Made by a program: the position numbers and the translations under genes | Part shown: one piece after another, positions 53,279 through 62,332 of the stretch | How the letters are laid out: each line of letters starts with the position of its first letter | How positions within the stretch are numbered: the stretch's first letter is position 1 | The notes under the pieces: generated by a model | The model's input: the letters and a program-made list of their open reading frames with translations, nothing else | Told to the model about the DNA's origin: nothing | Databases searched by the model: none | From: Clostridiales bacterium | Lineage (GTDB): Bacteria; Bacillota; Clostridia; Lachnospirales; Lachnospiraceae | DNA length: 64,000 bases | Assembly: GCA_012839295.1 (NCBI GenBank) | Contig: DUNO01000010.1 | Location: 24,497-88,496, forward strand | Reading direction: 5' to 3'

Positions 53279-54169
53279 ATGAAGAAAATATTGATAGCAG
53301 GAGCTAATAGCTATATAGGGACATCTTTTGATATATGGTTACGGCAGTGGCCTGATCAATACAAGGTCGATACAATTGATATGTTATCTGCAGATTGGAA
53401 GGATAAGGATTTTTCAGTCTATGATGTGGTTTTTCATGTCGCGGGTATTGCACATGTCGACACGAAAAAAGCATCTGCTGAAACCCGGAAGCTATATTAT
53501 AAAATTAACAGGGATCTTACGCTGGAAGTAGCAAAAAAGGCAAAAAAGAGTGGAGTTAAGCAATTTATTTTTATGAGCAGCATAATCATATACGGTGACA
53601 GCAGCCTGATTGGAAAGAAAAGAATTATTACGAAGAATACTATTCCAACTCCGTCTAATTTTTATGCAGACAGTAAGCTGCAAGCGGAGCAGTGTATCTT
53701 GCCATTGCAGTCGGATCAGTTTAATGTGGTGATATTAAGGCCGCCGATGATCTATGGAAGAGGATCAAAAGGCAATTATCCTAAGCTGGCATATTTAGCA
53801 AGGAAATTACCAGTTTTCCCGGATATTCATAATGAAAGAAGTATGCTTCATATCGGTAATTTATGTGAATTTATACGGATGATGATTGATTATGAGGAAA
53901 AGGGAATCTTCTTCCCCCAGAATAAAGAATATGTTAAGACATCTGAGATGGTGGAGATGATGGCCAGGTTATACGGCAATAAGATACACTTGACCAGGAA
54001 ATTTAACTCCATAATCAAACTATTCGGATTGAGAAGTAAAAATATATGTAAGCTATTTGGTAGTTTAGTTTATGATAAAAGCATGTCTGAATATAAAGAA
54101 GAATATTGTGTATTTAGCTTTGAAGAAACCTTAAGAATGACGTGTTTCCGTCAGGAGATGTGTAAGTGA
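53279..54169 (+). CDS. NAD(P)-dependent nucleotide-sugar epimerase/reductase (extended SDR), copy 2
   Basis: A 296-residue paralogue of the gene at 32633. It shares SYIGTSF, FHVAGIAHVD, FMSSIIIYGD, DSKLQAEQCILPLQSD and RSMLHIGNLCEFI, with the catalytic Tyr and Lys in FYADSK. Start ATG 53279 follows GAGAGG by 10 bp. Directly upstream of a phosphoglycosyl transferase and a membrane dehydratase: together they could make a UDP-diNAcBac- or QuiNAc-type sugar and load it on the lipid carrier (dehydratase, then reductase, then transferase). This copy has codon use closer to the core genome than the AT-rich middle of the locus. Confidence 0.88.
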   Translation: MKKILIAGANSYIGTSFDIWLRQWPDQYKVDTIDMLSADWKDKDFSVYDVVFHVAGIAHVDTKKASAETRKLYYKINRDLTLEVAKKAKKSGVKQFIFMSSIIIYGDSSLIGKKRIITKNTIPTPSNFYADSKLQAEQCILPLQSDQFNVVILRPPMIYGRGSKGNYPKLAYLARKLPVFPDIHNERSMLHIGNLCEFIRMMIDYEEKGIFFPQNKEYVKTSEMVEMMARLYGNKIHLTRKFNSIIKLFGLRSKNICKLFGSLVYDKSMSEYKEEYCVFSFEETLRMTCFRQEMCK

Positions 54170-54253
54170 ATGGCAGTGAGTCTTGAAAAAATATCAGAAA
54201 TAGCATATAATAACCTTGTCACATATTTCAATAGAGCATGGAGAGGAGTGGCC

Positions 54254-54847
54254 ATGTATAAAAAATATATTAAACGATTGGTTGATTTTTCTATATCTTT
54301 AATATCGCTGATTCTCTTTGCCTGGTTGTTGCTAATTATTATGATTCTAATTAAAAGTATATCAAAAGGTTCCGTTTTTTTCCTACAAAAGCGGATTGGA
54401 ATTGGAAAAAAAGATTTTTATATCATAAAGTTCCGGACCATGCGTGCTGATACACCGAAAGATGCGCCAACACATTTATTGGAAAATCCGGAGCAATACA
54501 TCACCCCAATTGGAAAGTTCCTTAGACTGACTAGCCTAGATGAACTTCCGCAGCTAATCAATATTCTCAAAGGAGACATGTCCTTTGTTGGACCAAGGCC
54601 TGCTTTATGGAATCAATATGATTTAATTGAAGAGCGTGACAGATATGGTGCGAATGATATCAAGCCGGGTTTAACAGGGTGGGCACAGGTGAATGGAAGG
54701 GATGAATTACCAATTCCGGTGAAAGCTAGGTTCGATGGAGAATATGTCGAAAAGCTGGGATTTCTCTTTGATATAAAATGCATCCTTAAAACCTTTGGAT
54801 GCGTATTGCTTAGGGACGGAATTAAAGAAGGTACCCAGGATACATAG
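54254..54847 (+). CDS. Initiating phosphoglycosyl transferase (PglC-type, monotopic)
   Basis: Transfers a sugar-1-phosphate to undecaprenyl phosphate, the committed step of glycan assembly. 197 residues from ATG 54254 (GAGAGGAG ribosome binding site); the upstream in-frame ATG at 54170 has none. It has the single re-entrant N-terminal membrane helix (about 12-35) after KRLVDF, KFRTM, the catalytic Asp-Glu dyad in SLDELPQL, KGDMSFVGPRP, and PGLTGWAQVNGRD. Short length indicates the minimal PglC/WcaJ-catalytic-domain form. Substrate is probably the product of the flanking epimerase/dehydratase. Confidence 0.93.
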   Translation: MYKKYIKRLVDFSISLISLILFAWLLLIIMILIKSISKGSVFFLQKRIGIGKKDFYIIKFRTMRADTPKDAPTHLLENPEQYITPIGKFLRLTSLDELPQLINILKGDMSFVGPRPALWNQYDLIEERDRYGANDIKPGLTGWAQVNGRDELPIPVKARFDGEYVEKLGFLFDIKCILKTFGCVLLRDGIKEGTQDT

Positions 54848-54900
54848 AACTGGTCAGATGATTACATACAACGAAATCAGACAATACAAAGGTGGATACG

Positions 54901-56772
54901 GTGAAGAAATTTATTAACGACAGAAAATTATTTATACGGCGGCTTTTTCTGATTATCTTAGATGTTATGTTAATCAACATAGCATCTTTTTCTGCACTTT
55001 TCGTTCGGTTTGATTTTAAATTAAGTACGATTCCTGTATACTTTACAGACGCAGTACTATCCTATGTTTTAATAAACACAATAACCACAATAATAATATT
55101 CTCCCTATTCCGCCTATACAACAGCCTATGGAAATACGCCGGAATCGATGAACTTGTGAACATCCTCTTCGCAGGCGCAGCCTCCGGCATACTACAACTA
55201 ATCGGAATGCATTTTATCATGCACATCCATGTCCCCAGAAGCTATTACCCCCTCAGCATGGTCTTCAATGTCTTATTCATCGCGGCCAGCAGATTTATCT
55301 ACCGGTATGCAAGAAGAGTATCCCGCAGAAGATTTATCGGCAGCCAGTGCAGAATCATGATCATAGGTGCCGGGGAGGCCGGTAGCGCTATCATACGTGA
55401 AATTTCGGTCAGTGATTATGTCAAGGGAACAGTCGTATGTGTCATTGATGATAATAAAAATAAAATCGGAAGTTATATTCATGGCATTAAAGTAGTTGGT
55501 GACCGTACCTGCATTGTCGAAGAAGCCTTCAGACGTGAGATTACAGACATTTTTATCGCAATCCCCTCCGCTTCCAGAAAAGATATCAAAGAAATCCTGG
55601 AACTATGTAAGCAGACGAACTGTACGCTAAAAATCCTTCCAGGAATGTACCAATTAATCAATGAAGAAGTAAGTGTCACACGTCTTAGAAATGTTGAAAT
55701 TGAAGATTTGCTAGGCCGGGAGCCGGTAAAGATTGATGCTGGCGAGGTCGGCAGTTATCTTAAAAATAAGGTTGTCCTGGTAACTGGCGGTGGTGGCTCC
55801 ATTGGCAGCGAGCTATGCAGGCAGATTGCTAAGCATGAGCCGAAGCAATTAGTTATCGTTGATATCTATGAAAATAATGCATATTTCATCCAACAGGAAT
55901 TAAAAAATGATTTCCCCGATTTGGACTTGGTGGTCTTGATTGCATCTGTCCGGAATACGAACCGGGTGAATTGGATCATGGAGCAGTACAGGCCAAATGT
56001 GGTATACCATGCGGCTGCCCATAAACATGTACCTCTTATGGAGGACAGCCCCAACGAGGCAATCAAGAATAATGTAGGGGGAACCTATAAGATGGCTCTT
56101 GCAGCAGAGAGGTATAAGGTTGAAAAATTTATTCTCATTTCCTCGGACAAGGCTGTTAACCCGACGAATATCATGGGAGCCTCCAAGCGCATCTGTGAGA
56201 TGATCATTCAGGCATTTAATAAGCGGTCGGATACAGAATTTGTGGCGGTTCGTTTTGGGAATGTCCTTGGCAGCAACGGAAGCGTAATCCCCTTATTCAA
56301 GGAGCAGATATTAAGGGGCGGCCCGGTTACTGTTACCCATCCGGATATTATCAGATATTTTATGACGATTCCTGAGGCTGTTTCCCTGGTTCTGCAGGCA
56401 GGAGCCTATGCAAAAGGCGGAGAAATCTTTATCCTTGATATGGGAGAGCCGGTGAAGATTGCGGAGCTGGCAGAGAACCTGATAAGGCTGTCCGGTTATG
56501 AGCCTGGTAGGGATATTGAGATTGAGTACACAGGCCTGCGTCCGGGAGAAAAGCTTTATGAGGAATTATTGATGGAAGAGGAAGGGCTGTCTGATACCAA
56601 TAATAAATTAATCCATGTGGGAAAACCGATCGAGCTGGATGAAGATGCTTTTCTGAAGGAAGTGGAGCTGCTGGACGAAAGGGCAAAGAACGAGGATTCG
56701 GATATAAGGGGCTATGTGAAGGCCCTGGTACCTACATATCGGCTGGAGGAAAAGAGGGTTATTAAGAAATAA
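54901..56772 (+). CDS. Membrane-bound nucleotide-sugar 4,6-dehydratase (PglF/CapD/FlaA1-like)
   Basis: A 623-residue protein with four N-terminal transmembrane helices (about residues 10-125), a first Rossmann domain (IIGAGEAGSAIIREI) and a catalytic SDR domain (VLVTGGGGSIGSELCRQI, HAAAHKHVPLME, SSDKAVNPTNIMGASKR, RFGNVLGSNGSVIPLF). Such enzymes dehydrate UDP-GlcNAc at C4/C6 as the first step to bacillosamine or FucNAc/QuiNAc. GTG 54901 is best spaced from AAAGG. Around 55080-55300 the codon use shifts to C-ending codons, unlike flanking sequence, suggesting a mosaic gene. Last gene of the glycan locus. Confidence 0.93.
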   Translation: MKKFINDRKLFIRRLFLIILDVMLINIASFSALFVRFDFKLSTIPVYFTDAVLSYVLINTITTIIIFSLFRLYNSLWKYAGIDELVNILFAGAASGILQLIGMHFIMHIHVPRSYYPLSMVFNVLFIAASRFIYRYARRVSRRRFIGSQCRIMIIGAGEAGSAIIREISVSDYVKGTVVCVIDDNKNKIGSYIHGIKVVGDRTCIVEEAFRREITDIFIAIPSASRKDIKEILELCKQTNCTLKILPGMYQLINEEVSVTRLRNVEIEDLLGREPVKIDAGEVGSYLKNKVVLVTGGGGSIGSELCRQIAKHEPKQLVIVDIYENNAYFIQQELKNDFPDLDLVVLIASVRNTNRVNWIMEQYRPNVVYHAAAHKHVPLMEDSPNEAIKNNVGGTYKMALAAERYKVEKFILISSDKAVNPTNIMGASKRICEMIIQAFNKRSDTEFVAVRFGNVLGSNGSVIPLFKEQILRGGPVTVTHPDIIRYFMTIPEAVSLVLQAGAYAKGGEIFILDMGEPVKIAELAENLIRLSGYEPGRDIEIEYTGLRPGEKLYEELLMEEEGLSDTNNKLIHVGKPIELDEDAFLKEVELLDERAKNEDSDIRGYVKALVPTYRLEEKRVIKK

Positions 56773-56992
56773 AAACATTAATGATAGAGAAATAAAGGAT
56801 TGAGCCCGTTACTTTGTGATATCTGGCACTATGTTAAAGCTGTGTCAATAAAAGAGATATGAAGTAAAGGGGCTTTTTCTCTTGTATAATCATAAAGCAG
56901 ATGATAGACTATAGGTAGCAAAATATAATTGCAGATTGTACACGATTGGATTAACGATTAGCATAAAAGATAAAGAGGATGGAAAAAAAAGA

Positions 56993-57919
56993 ATGGCAAA
57001 AATTTTGTCTATTGATGGTGGGGGAATTAAAGGCATATTTGCTGCCAGCCTATTAGCTGAGGTGGAAAGTAAGTGTAATGTAAGAATATGTGATTATTTT
57101 GATATGATTGCCGGGACATCTACGGGAGGAATTATAGCGTCAGCGCTGGCAATTGGAATTCCGGCCAGGCAGATATTGGATTTATATATGAATAAAGCAA
57201 GAATTATTTTTCCTGAAAAAAGAGGGATATGGCGACGTATTATGGGATCGAAATACAATACGGAGCCTCTACAATTGGAATTAACTGGGATATTTGGAGA
57301 TTTGAAAATCAAAGATTGCTTGACTAGATTAGTAATGCCTACATATAATTTGGAGAATCAGAGCGTGCATGTATTTAAAACACCCCATGCAGAGGATTTG
57401 CTCTTTGATAAGGAATTAAAAATAGTTGATTGCTTACTCGCAACAACGGCTGCTCCTACCTATTTAAGACCACATCAAATGCATGGAGGGGTTTTTATTG
57501 ATGGAGGTATAGGGGCAAATAACCCTTCTTTAATAGCTGTTATTGAGGGGATAACAAGATGTGAATGGAAAAGGGAGGACATAAAGGTATTAAGTATTGG
57601 TGGCATAAATGAAGCGGATGGAGCAACAAATGGAATGGAACGAATGGGAGCAGTTGATGCCGCTAAGATATTAAAGTGTTTTATGAATGCTGAAAGTCAA
57701 TATGCAGAGAATATTTCAAGGTTACTAATAACAAAAGATAATTTAGTTAGAATTAATTATAACTCATTCAGTAATCAAGTATCGATAGATAAAACTAGTA
57801 AAAACAGCTTAATCTTATTAAAAGACTGGGGAATGAATCAGGCTCAAGATAACATATGGAAAATCAAGAACATGTTTTTACAGGAGACCAAGAGTGAATT
57901 TAACCTATATAATTGTTGA
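56993..57919 (+). CDS. Patatin-like phospholipase (CapV-type candidate effector)
   Basis: A 308-residue patatin-fold lipid hydrolase. Oxyanion hole DGGGIKG (about residue 8), nucleophile elbow GTSTGG (about residue 43) and catalytic Asp in IDGGIGANNPS (about residue 174) are all intact. The size and the N-terminal KILSIDGGGIKG start resemble CapV effectors of CBASS, which degrade membrane phospholipids when bound by 3'3'-cGAMP. I choose ATG 56993, preceded at some distance by AGAGG; the longer frame from TTG 56936 lacks conserved residues. First gene of a five-to-six gene unit with a GGDEF enzyme. No CD-NTase is present. A housekeeping lipase role cannot be excluded. Confidence 0.88.
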   Translation: MAKILSIDGGGIKGIFAASLLAEVESKCNVRICDYFDMIAGTSTGGIIASALAIGIPARQILDLYMNKARIIFPEKRGIWRRIMGSKYNTEPLQLELTGIFGDLKIKDCLTRLVMPTYNLENQSVHVFKTPHAEDLLFDKELKIVDCLLATTAAPTYLRPHQMHGGVFIDGGIGANNPSLIAVIEGITRCEWKREDIKVLSIGGINEADGATNGMERMGAVDAAKILKCFMNAESQYAENISRLLITKDNLVRINYNSFSNQVSIDKTSKNSLILLKDWGMNQAQDNIWKIKNMFLQETKSEFNLYNC

Positions 57920-57931
57920 GGATTATGTGAA

Positions 57932-58927
57932 ATGAGATATCTGGGATCGAAAACATTGCTTTTAAATAATATTAAGCAGATTGCAATGGAGTATAAAGAA
58001 CAGGGGTGTTTTTGTGATCCCTTTGGGGGGATTGGAACGGTTGGAAGCTTTATGAAAAGCCTGGGTTACTCTGTAATAACGGGAGATATATTAAATTTTG
58101 CCCATTATTTTCAAATTTCATTAATTCAAAACAATAAACTTCCTGATTTTAATAACCTTATGAATTTAACAAACACTAAGAGCCATGAAGAACTGGAAGC
58201 TTATCTATCACGTATCACGAAGGATGAGGGATGGTTCATTAAGGAGTATTCTGTTGAGAGGGGATATTTTACAGAAAATAATGCGAAACATATTCAGGCA
58301 TGCATCGATAGCATTTGGAAATGGAAAGACGAAGGAGTAATAGATGAAAATAGTTATGCCGTATTAATAGCATCCTTAATCCAATCGTTGGATAAGGTTG
58401 CTAATACAGCAGGTACCTATTATGCGTATTTAAAAGAATATTATCGGAAATCTAAAAAGGCCTTTAAATTCAGATTTTTAATGCCAACAATAGGGCAGTC
58501 TGATGGTAAATCAGTATTGATGAATGCAAATGATCTGGTAAAGAAGTGTAAGTGTGATATTTTATACTTGGATCCTCCATATAATGAACGGAATTACGGA
58601 AGGTACTATCATCTTCCGGAAACAATAGCCGTTGGAAAGATACCAATTCCGAAAGGAAAATCAGGCGTATATGTTTCTGAAAGTAAACCGTCACAATATA
58701 ATAATAAAAGGGAGGCAACGGTAGCTTTTGAAAATTTAGTACATAACAGCACAGCCGGATGCATAATATTTCATTATACGGATAATGGATTGATAAATAC
58801 TGCTGATACTAGGGATATTTTAAATCAGCTTGGTGAAGTGGAGGAGTTCTATTTTGACAGTAGGGGGTATAATACTACATCACATGCAAATCAGTGCCAA
58901 CATCATATATTTAGGGTGATAAGATGA
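57932..58927 (+). CDS. D12-class adenine-N6 DNA methyltransferase
   Basis: A 331-residue Dam-like DNA methylase. MRYLGSKTLLLNNI at the N-terminus, the SAM-binding DPFGGIGTVGSF (motif I) and the catalytic DPPYNERNY (motif IV, DPPY) are all present, in the order expected for alpha-class D12 enzymes. No endonuclease is found next to it, so it may protect self DNA, modify DNA for signalling or be a solitary methylase. Starts 12 bp after the patatin stop; its own stop overlaps the next start (ATGA). It is separate from and not obviously duplicated with the last gene, although both are D12-like. Confidence 0.9.
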   Translation: MRYLGSKTLLLNNIKQIAMEYKEQGCFCDPFGGIGTVGSFMKSLGYSVITGDILNFAHYFQISLIQNNKLPDFNNLMNLTNTKSHEELEAYLSRITKDEGWFIKEYSVERGYFTENNAKHIQACIDSIWKWKDEGVIDENSYAVLIASLIQSLDKVANTAGTYYAYLKEYYRKSKKAFKFRFLMPTIGQSDGKSVLMNANDLVKKCKCDILYLDPPYNERNYGRYYHLPETIAVGKIPIPKGKSGVYVSESKPSQYNNKREATVAFENLVHNSTAGCIIFHYTDNGLINTADTRDILNQLGEVEEFYFDSRGYNTTSHANQCQHHIFRVIR

Positions 58928-59853
58928 AAGGATTACCGGATAAAAATAGTAAATTAGAAGATTATGAAATATTTGCGGATGTTGATCTTATTATTACCGA
59001 CTTGGACGGAACGCTAATCAAAGGCTCTGAACCTGTCCTCGGCCAGATAAAAAAATGTATCAATTATCTGCGTAGAAAAAAGACCCAGATTACAATTGCT
59101 ACAGGAAGAACATATTTTGGGGCAAAATCATTAATGGATGATATTGAGATTAAGTTAGGAATGCCAATCACTCTTTATAATGGTGGGATTGTATTGGAGT
59201 ATGGAACGAATAACGTACTGTTTGCCAGCTTGATCCCTGGTGAAATTGTAGAAGATATCAAACAAATTTTAGATCTTAATAGGACTGTATTTTATTTGTA
59301 TACATTTTCAATATCAGATAATGGCTTGCAAGGGAATAGCGATACTTTTATTCAGGAAGATGTATATGCTTATGGAAATGGTACAAATAAAAAGGATATC
59401 AATGAACGAGATATCATATGGCTGGACCAGAATTACAAATTTGATTTGCCGCCGACTGCAATATTGATTGAAAAGGAAAAATTGAGCGTGAAAGAAAAAG
59501 AAAAGATAATTCTTTTTCTAGAAAGCAATGAAAAGGTATCGTTTACCGACAGTGGTAATGGATTTATAGAAATTAAGGGATGTGGATTAGATAAAGGCAT
59601 AATTTTTGATATCCTTAAAGCTCAGCCACGGTATAAAATAAATAAAATTTTAGCAATAGGTGACAATGACAATGATAAAGAGCTATTTCAGTGTGCGGAT
59701 ATTAGTGTGGCAGTTGCTAATTCGTCTGAACTTGCTATCGAAAATGCAGACTATATATGTGAACATGAAAGTGCGTGGGGCTTTTTGGATATGCTGAATG
59801 TTTTAAAAACAGCAAAAAAATACTATATAGATAAGAGGAATATTTATGAATAG
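58924..59853 (+). CDS. HAD-superfamily hydrolase (Cof/SPP-like subfamily IIB)
   Basis: A 309-residue phosphatase. HAD motif I ITDLDGTL (nucleophile Asp and acid Asp), motif II ATGRT, motif III Lys in CGLDKG, and motif IV GDNDND are complete, with a subfamily-IIB cap between motifs II and III. Substrates of this family are sugar phosphates or nucleotides. Overlaps the preceding and following genes (4 and 8 bp), so it is translated with them. In this operon it may trim a nucleotide or a cyclic-nucleotide breakdown product; that is inference. Confidence 0.88.
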   Translation: MKGLPDKNSKLEDYEIFADVDLIITDLDGTLIKGSEPVLGQIKKCINYLRRKKTQITIATGRTYFGAKSLMDDIEIKLGMPITLYNGGIVLEYGTNNVLFASLIPGEIVEDIKQILDLNRTVFYLYTFSISDNGLQGNSDTFIQEDVYAYGNGTNKKDINERDIIWLDQNYKFDLPPTAILIEKEKLSVKEKEKIILFLESNEKVSFTDSGNGFIEIKGCGLDKGIIFDILKAQPRYKINKILAIGDNDNDKELFQCADISVAVANSSELAIENADYICEHESAWGFLDMLNVLKTAKKYYIDKRNIYE

Positions 59854-62332
59854 TATAGAGAGCGCATTGGAAGTATTAGATAGATATGTAATTACCGGAG
59901 AAGAGTTTAATGAGTTAATCAGTAATATGATTCAAAGCAGCGATGGTTCAATTGAAGCAATCCATTATACATTGGAACATTTTAAGTCTGATACTGGCAG
60001 GGGACATACCTTCGATTATGGGCTGCCGGGCAAGGGTACCGCAACTAGTATGAAATCATTTCAACTTGAAAATCAATTATCTTTAAAAATTTCTTTATGG
60101 TATCGTGATAATGGTATAAATGAAGAGAATGCCGAAAAGATATTTAGGGAATTCTGGAATTCTGAAGATAGTAATGCTTCGTCAGGACTTCCCTCCAGGG
60201 ATAAAAAGAGATTTGCGGATAAATGTAACCGAACCTTATCTAAATTACAAAATGAAAATAAAAATATTGCTGTTTTTATGATGGATTTAGATCATTTTAG
60301 GGATGTCAATAATAAATACAACCATGATGTGGGATCAGCTGTTATACGTGAATTTGCAAATGTTTTATTACAGGTTAATAGGAATAAGGGGATAATTATT
60401 CATCAGAGTGGGGATGAATTTAATTTGCTGCTTTCTTATAATAATCCGGAAGAGATAGTTGCTCTTGCTAAAGAAATGAGATTTGCAGTTAAAAAGCATA
60501 CCTTTGAGAATGTACCAGATGTTGCTTTGACTATGGCTATGGGGATACGAATAGTCAATCATGAGAAAATTGATTTTACTGGTGCGGTAAAGGCTTCTGA
60601 AGGCTTATATAATCCCAAAATTAAAAATATGCCAAAACAAAGGGATTCAGTTAGGATTGACAAGCTTGAAAACCGTGTATGCAGGGGCGAGGATAGCGTA
60701 AAATTAGCTGTTTGCAGAATAATAAGTAATATCTTTGATAAGGGTATACTTGGTAATATTTATTTGGAGTATTTCTCAGCTTTGATAAGTGAAATGGCAA
60801 TAAGTGATACTTTTCAGGAGGATATTAATGATGTAATAAGCTGGATAAATCCCCACTGGGTTGAAGGAATCAGGTGCACGAAGGTTGGCAAATCATGGGA
60901 TACAAAAGAAGAGTTTTCTGTAAAGGAAATAGGATTGGCCTTAATGCATGGTTTATTAAGAAATAAGAATATTAGTGGTAAACAGTTGAAAATTGATTTT
61001 GGAAAAAATCAAAACAATAATTTAAGCATATTTATTGGGGATAAGATAATATATCAATCTGATAAAAAAATTGAATATGATCAATTCTCTTACCAAATGA
61101 CGATACCCAAATTTAATATGAATCCTTTGATTATTAAACGGGTTGTTTTAGTACAGGCTGGATATGAAAGAGAAAATATACCGGAAGATATTTTTTATAA
61201 TATTATCAGGGTGGATAATAGACCGTTTATAGGAGGCGGCTTGCCGGATTTTTGGGCGGCTGCTTTATGCGAATTGATAACTGACATGAATTGCAACGAG
61301 AATTTTACGGATATAGTTATTTATGGAGATACAGATAATACAAGAAAGATTGAGCAATATTTAAAAAATATTAATAAGTGGGGAAAGAATGGCTTAGAAT
61401 ATGGGTTTGATTATATTTCAAAGAAAACTTATAAGTCAAATCAAGATATTATTAAATTCAAAGAAAAATTTACAGGACATGTTTGCCATGTAAAGACAAA
61501 GGATGAATTGATAGACCATATTTATAATATTTATAATGACAATAAAATGAATTGGGACGCAGAGATTATTGAAAAACCGTTTTCTTCCAGGAGGTTTTTG
61601 GATAGGCAGCTGGCTTATAATGATATTAGGCTTGATCTGTATGACGGCTGTAAAGCAAAGTCCATTTCAGATGCATTCCCTATCGTATTGGAGATATTAA
61701 GAAATAGTAATCGTACAAAAGAAAACTCAATAATTGATCAGGCAGGGCGGGAGCTTTTAGAATTAACAAATTTTAAAATAACCTTAAGTACCCCAAAAAG
61801 TAATGATTTGCCGGATTATTATAGCTTTGATATAGCGGAATTGGAGAAATATTATAATGCGACTTTTGCTTATGATGAAAGCTTGTTTCGAAAGCGCATG
61901 CTGATAGATAATCAATTTGATGTTATGTTACAACATGTTGTATCTGCCATATCAAATAAAGAAAAGAGATATGCAACAAGAAGGGCAGTATTAGTTGTTC
62001 CAAATAAAGTGGAAAATGAAAGCAATTATTCTCCGCTAGGCCTGGTATCTATTTGGTTAGCACCCAGGTTTATTTCTGATAAAGTGGTTATTGATTTTAG
62101 TTATACATGGAGAACTGTTGAAGCATTAGTCGGCTTACCATTAAGTATGTATGCATCCGTTAAGTTTGCAGAAGAAATCACAGAAAGCATTTCTAAAAAA
62201 GTATTTGATGAAGGAGAAAATTGTATCATTAAATTGGGACAAGTTTCATATATAGCACATAGTCTACATATGTTTTTGGATACGGAAAGCGTGAATATTG
62301 TTAGGGGTATAGTTAATGAAGCGTCTTTTTGA
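59846..62332 (+). CDS. GGDEF-domain protein with C-terminal thymidylate-synthase-like region
   Basis: An 828-residue cytosolic protein without membrane segments. Residues about 138-272 form a GGDEF domain: FMMDLDHFRDVNNKYNHDVG (metal Asp 147), then SGDEF at 188-192 in place of GGDEF with catalytic Asp-Glu kept; the position of the RxxD inhibitory site reads RNKG, so feedback inhibition is probably lost. Residues about 275-640 are unassigned. The last part (about 650-828) recalls the thymidylate synthase fold: WRTVEALVGLPLSMYASVKF parallels the dUMP-binding RSxD...GLPFN block and QVSYIAHSLHMF parallels GDxHxY. The catalytic PCH is replaced by PLGL, so normal thymidylate synthesis is unlikely. 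It could make or bind a cyclic nucleotide. Confidence 0.8.
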   Translation: MNSIESALEVLDRYVITGEEFNELISNMIQSSDGSIEAIHYTLEHFKSDTGRGHTFDYGLPGKGTATSMKSFQLENQLSLKISLWYRDNGINEENAEKIFREFWNSEDSNASSGLPSRDKKRFADKCNRTLSKLQNENKNIAVFMMDLDHFRDVNNKYNHDVGSAVIREFANVLLQVNRNKGIIIHQSGDEFNLLLSYNNPEEIVALAKEMRFAVKKHTFENVPDVALTMAMGIRIVNHEKIDFTGAVKASEGLYNPKIKNMPKQRDSVRIDKLENRVCRGEDSVKLAVCRIISNIFDKGILGNIYLEYFSALISEMAISDTFQEDINDVISWINPHWVEGIRCTKVGKSWDTKEEFSVKEIGLALMHGLLRNKNISGKQLKIDFGKNQNNNLSIFIGDKIIYQSDKKIEYDQFSYQMTIPKFNMNPLIIKRVVLVQAGYERENIPEDIFYNIIRVDNRPFIGGGLPDFWAAALCELITDMNCNENFTDIVIYGDTDNTRKIEQYLKNINKWGKNGLEYGFDYISKKTYKSNQDIIKFKEKFTGHVCHVKTKDELIDHIYNIYNDNKMNWDAEIIEKPFSSRRFLDRQLAYNDIRLDLYDGCKAKSISDAFPIVLEILRNSNRTKENSIIDQAGRELLELTNFKITLSTPKSNDLPDYYSFDIAELEKYYNATFAYDESLFRKRMLIDNQFDVMLQHVVSAISNKEKRYATRRAVLVVPNKVENESNYSPLGLVSIWLAPRFISDKVVIDFSYTWRTVEALVGLPLSMYASVKFAEEITESISKKVFDEGENCIIKLGQVSYIAHSLHMFLDTESVNIVRGIVNEASF

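Noticed and set aside
56993..62332. Canonical CBASS operon (CD-NTase plus CapV)
   Set aside because: A CapV-like patatin is present but no CD-NTase motif (GSxxxGT with downstream DxD) occurs in any of the neighbouring proteins; the only cyclase-like domain is GGDEF.
61700..62332. Functional thymidylate synthase
   Set aside because: The region has fold-like motifs but lacks the catalytic Cys and the conserved Asn and Asp residues, so it cannot be called an active ThyA.
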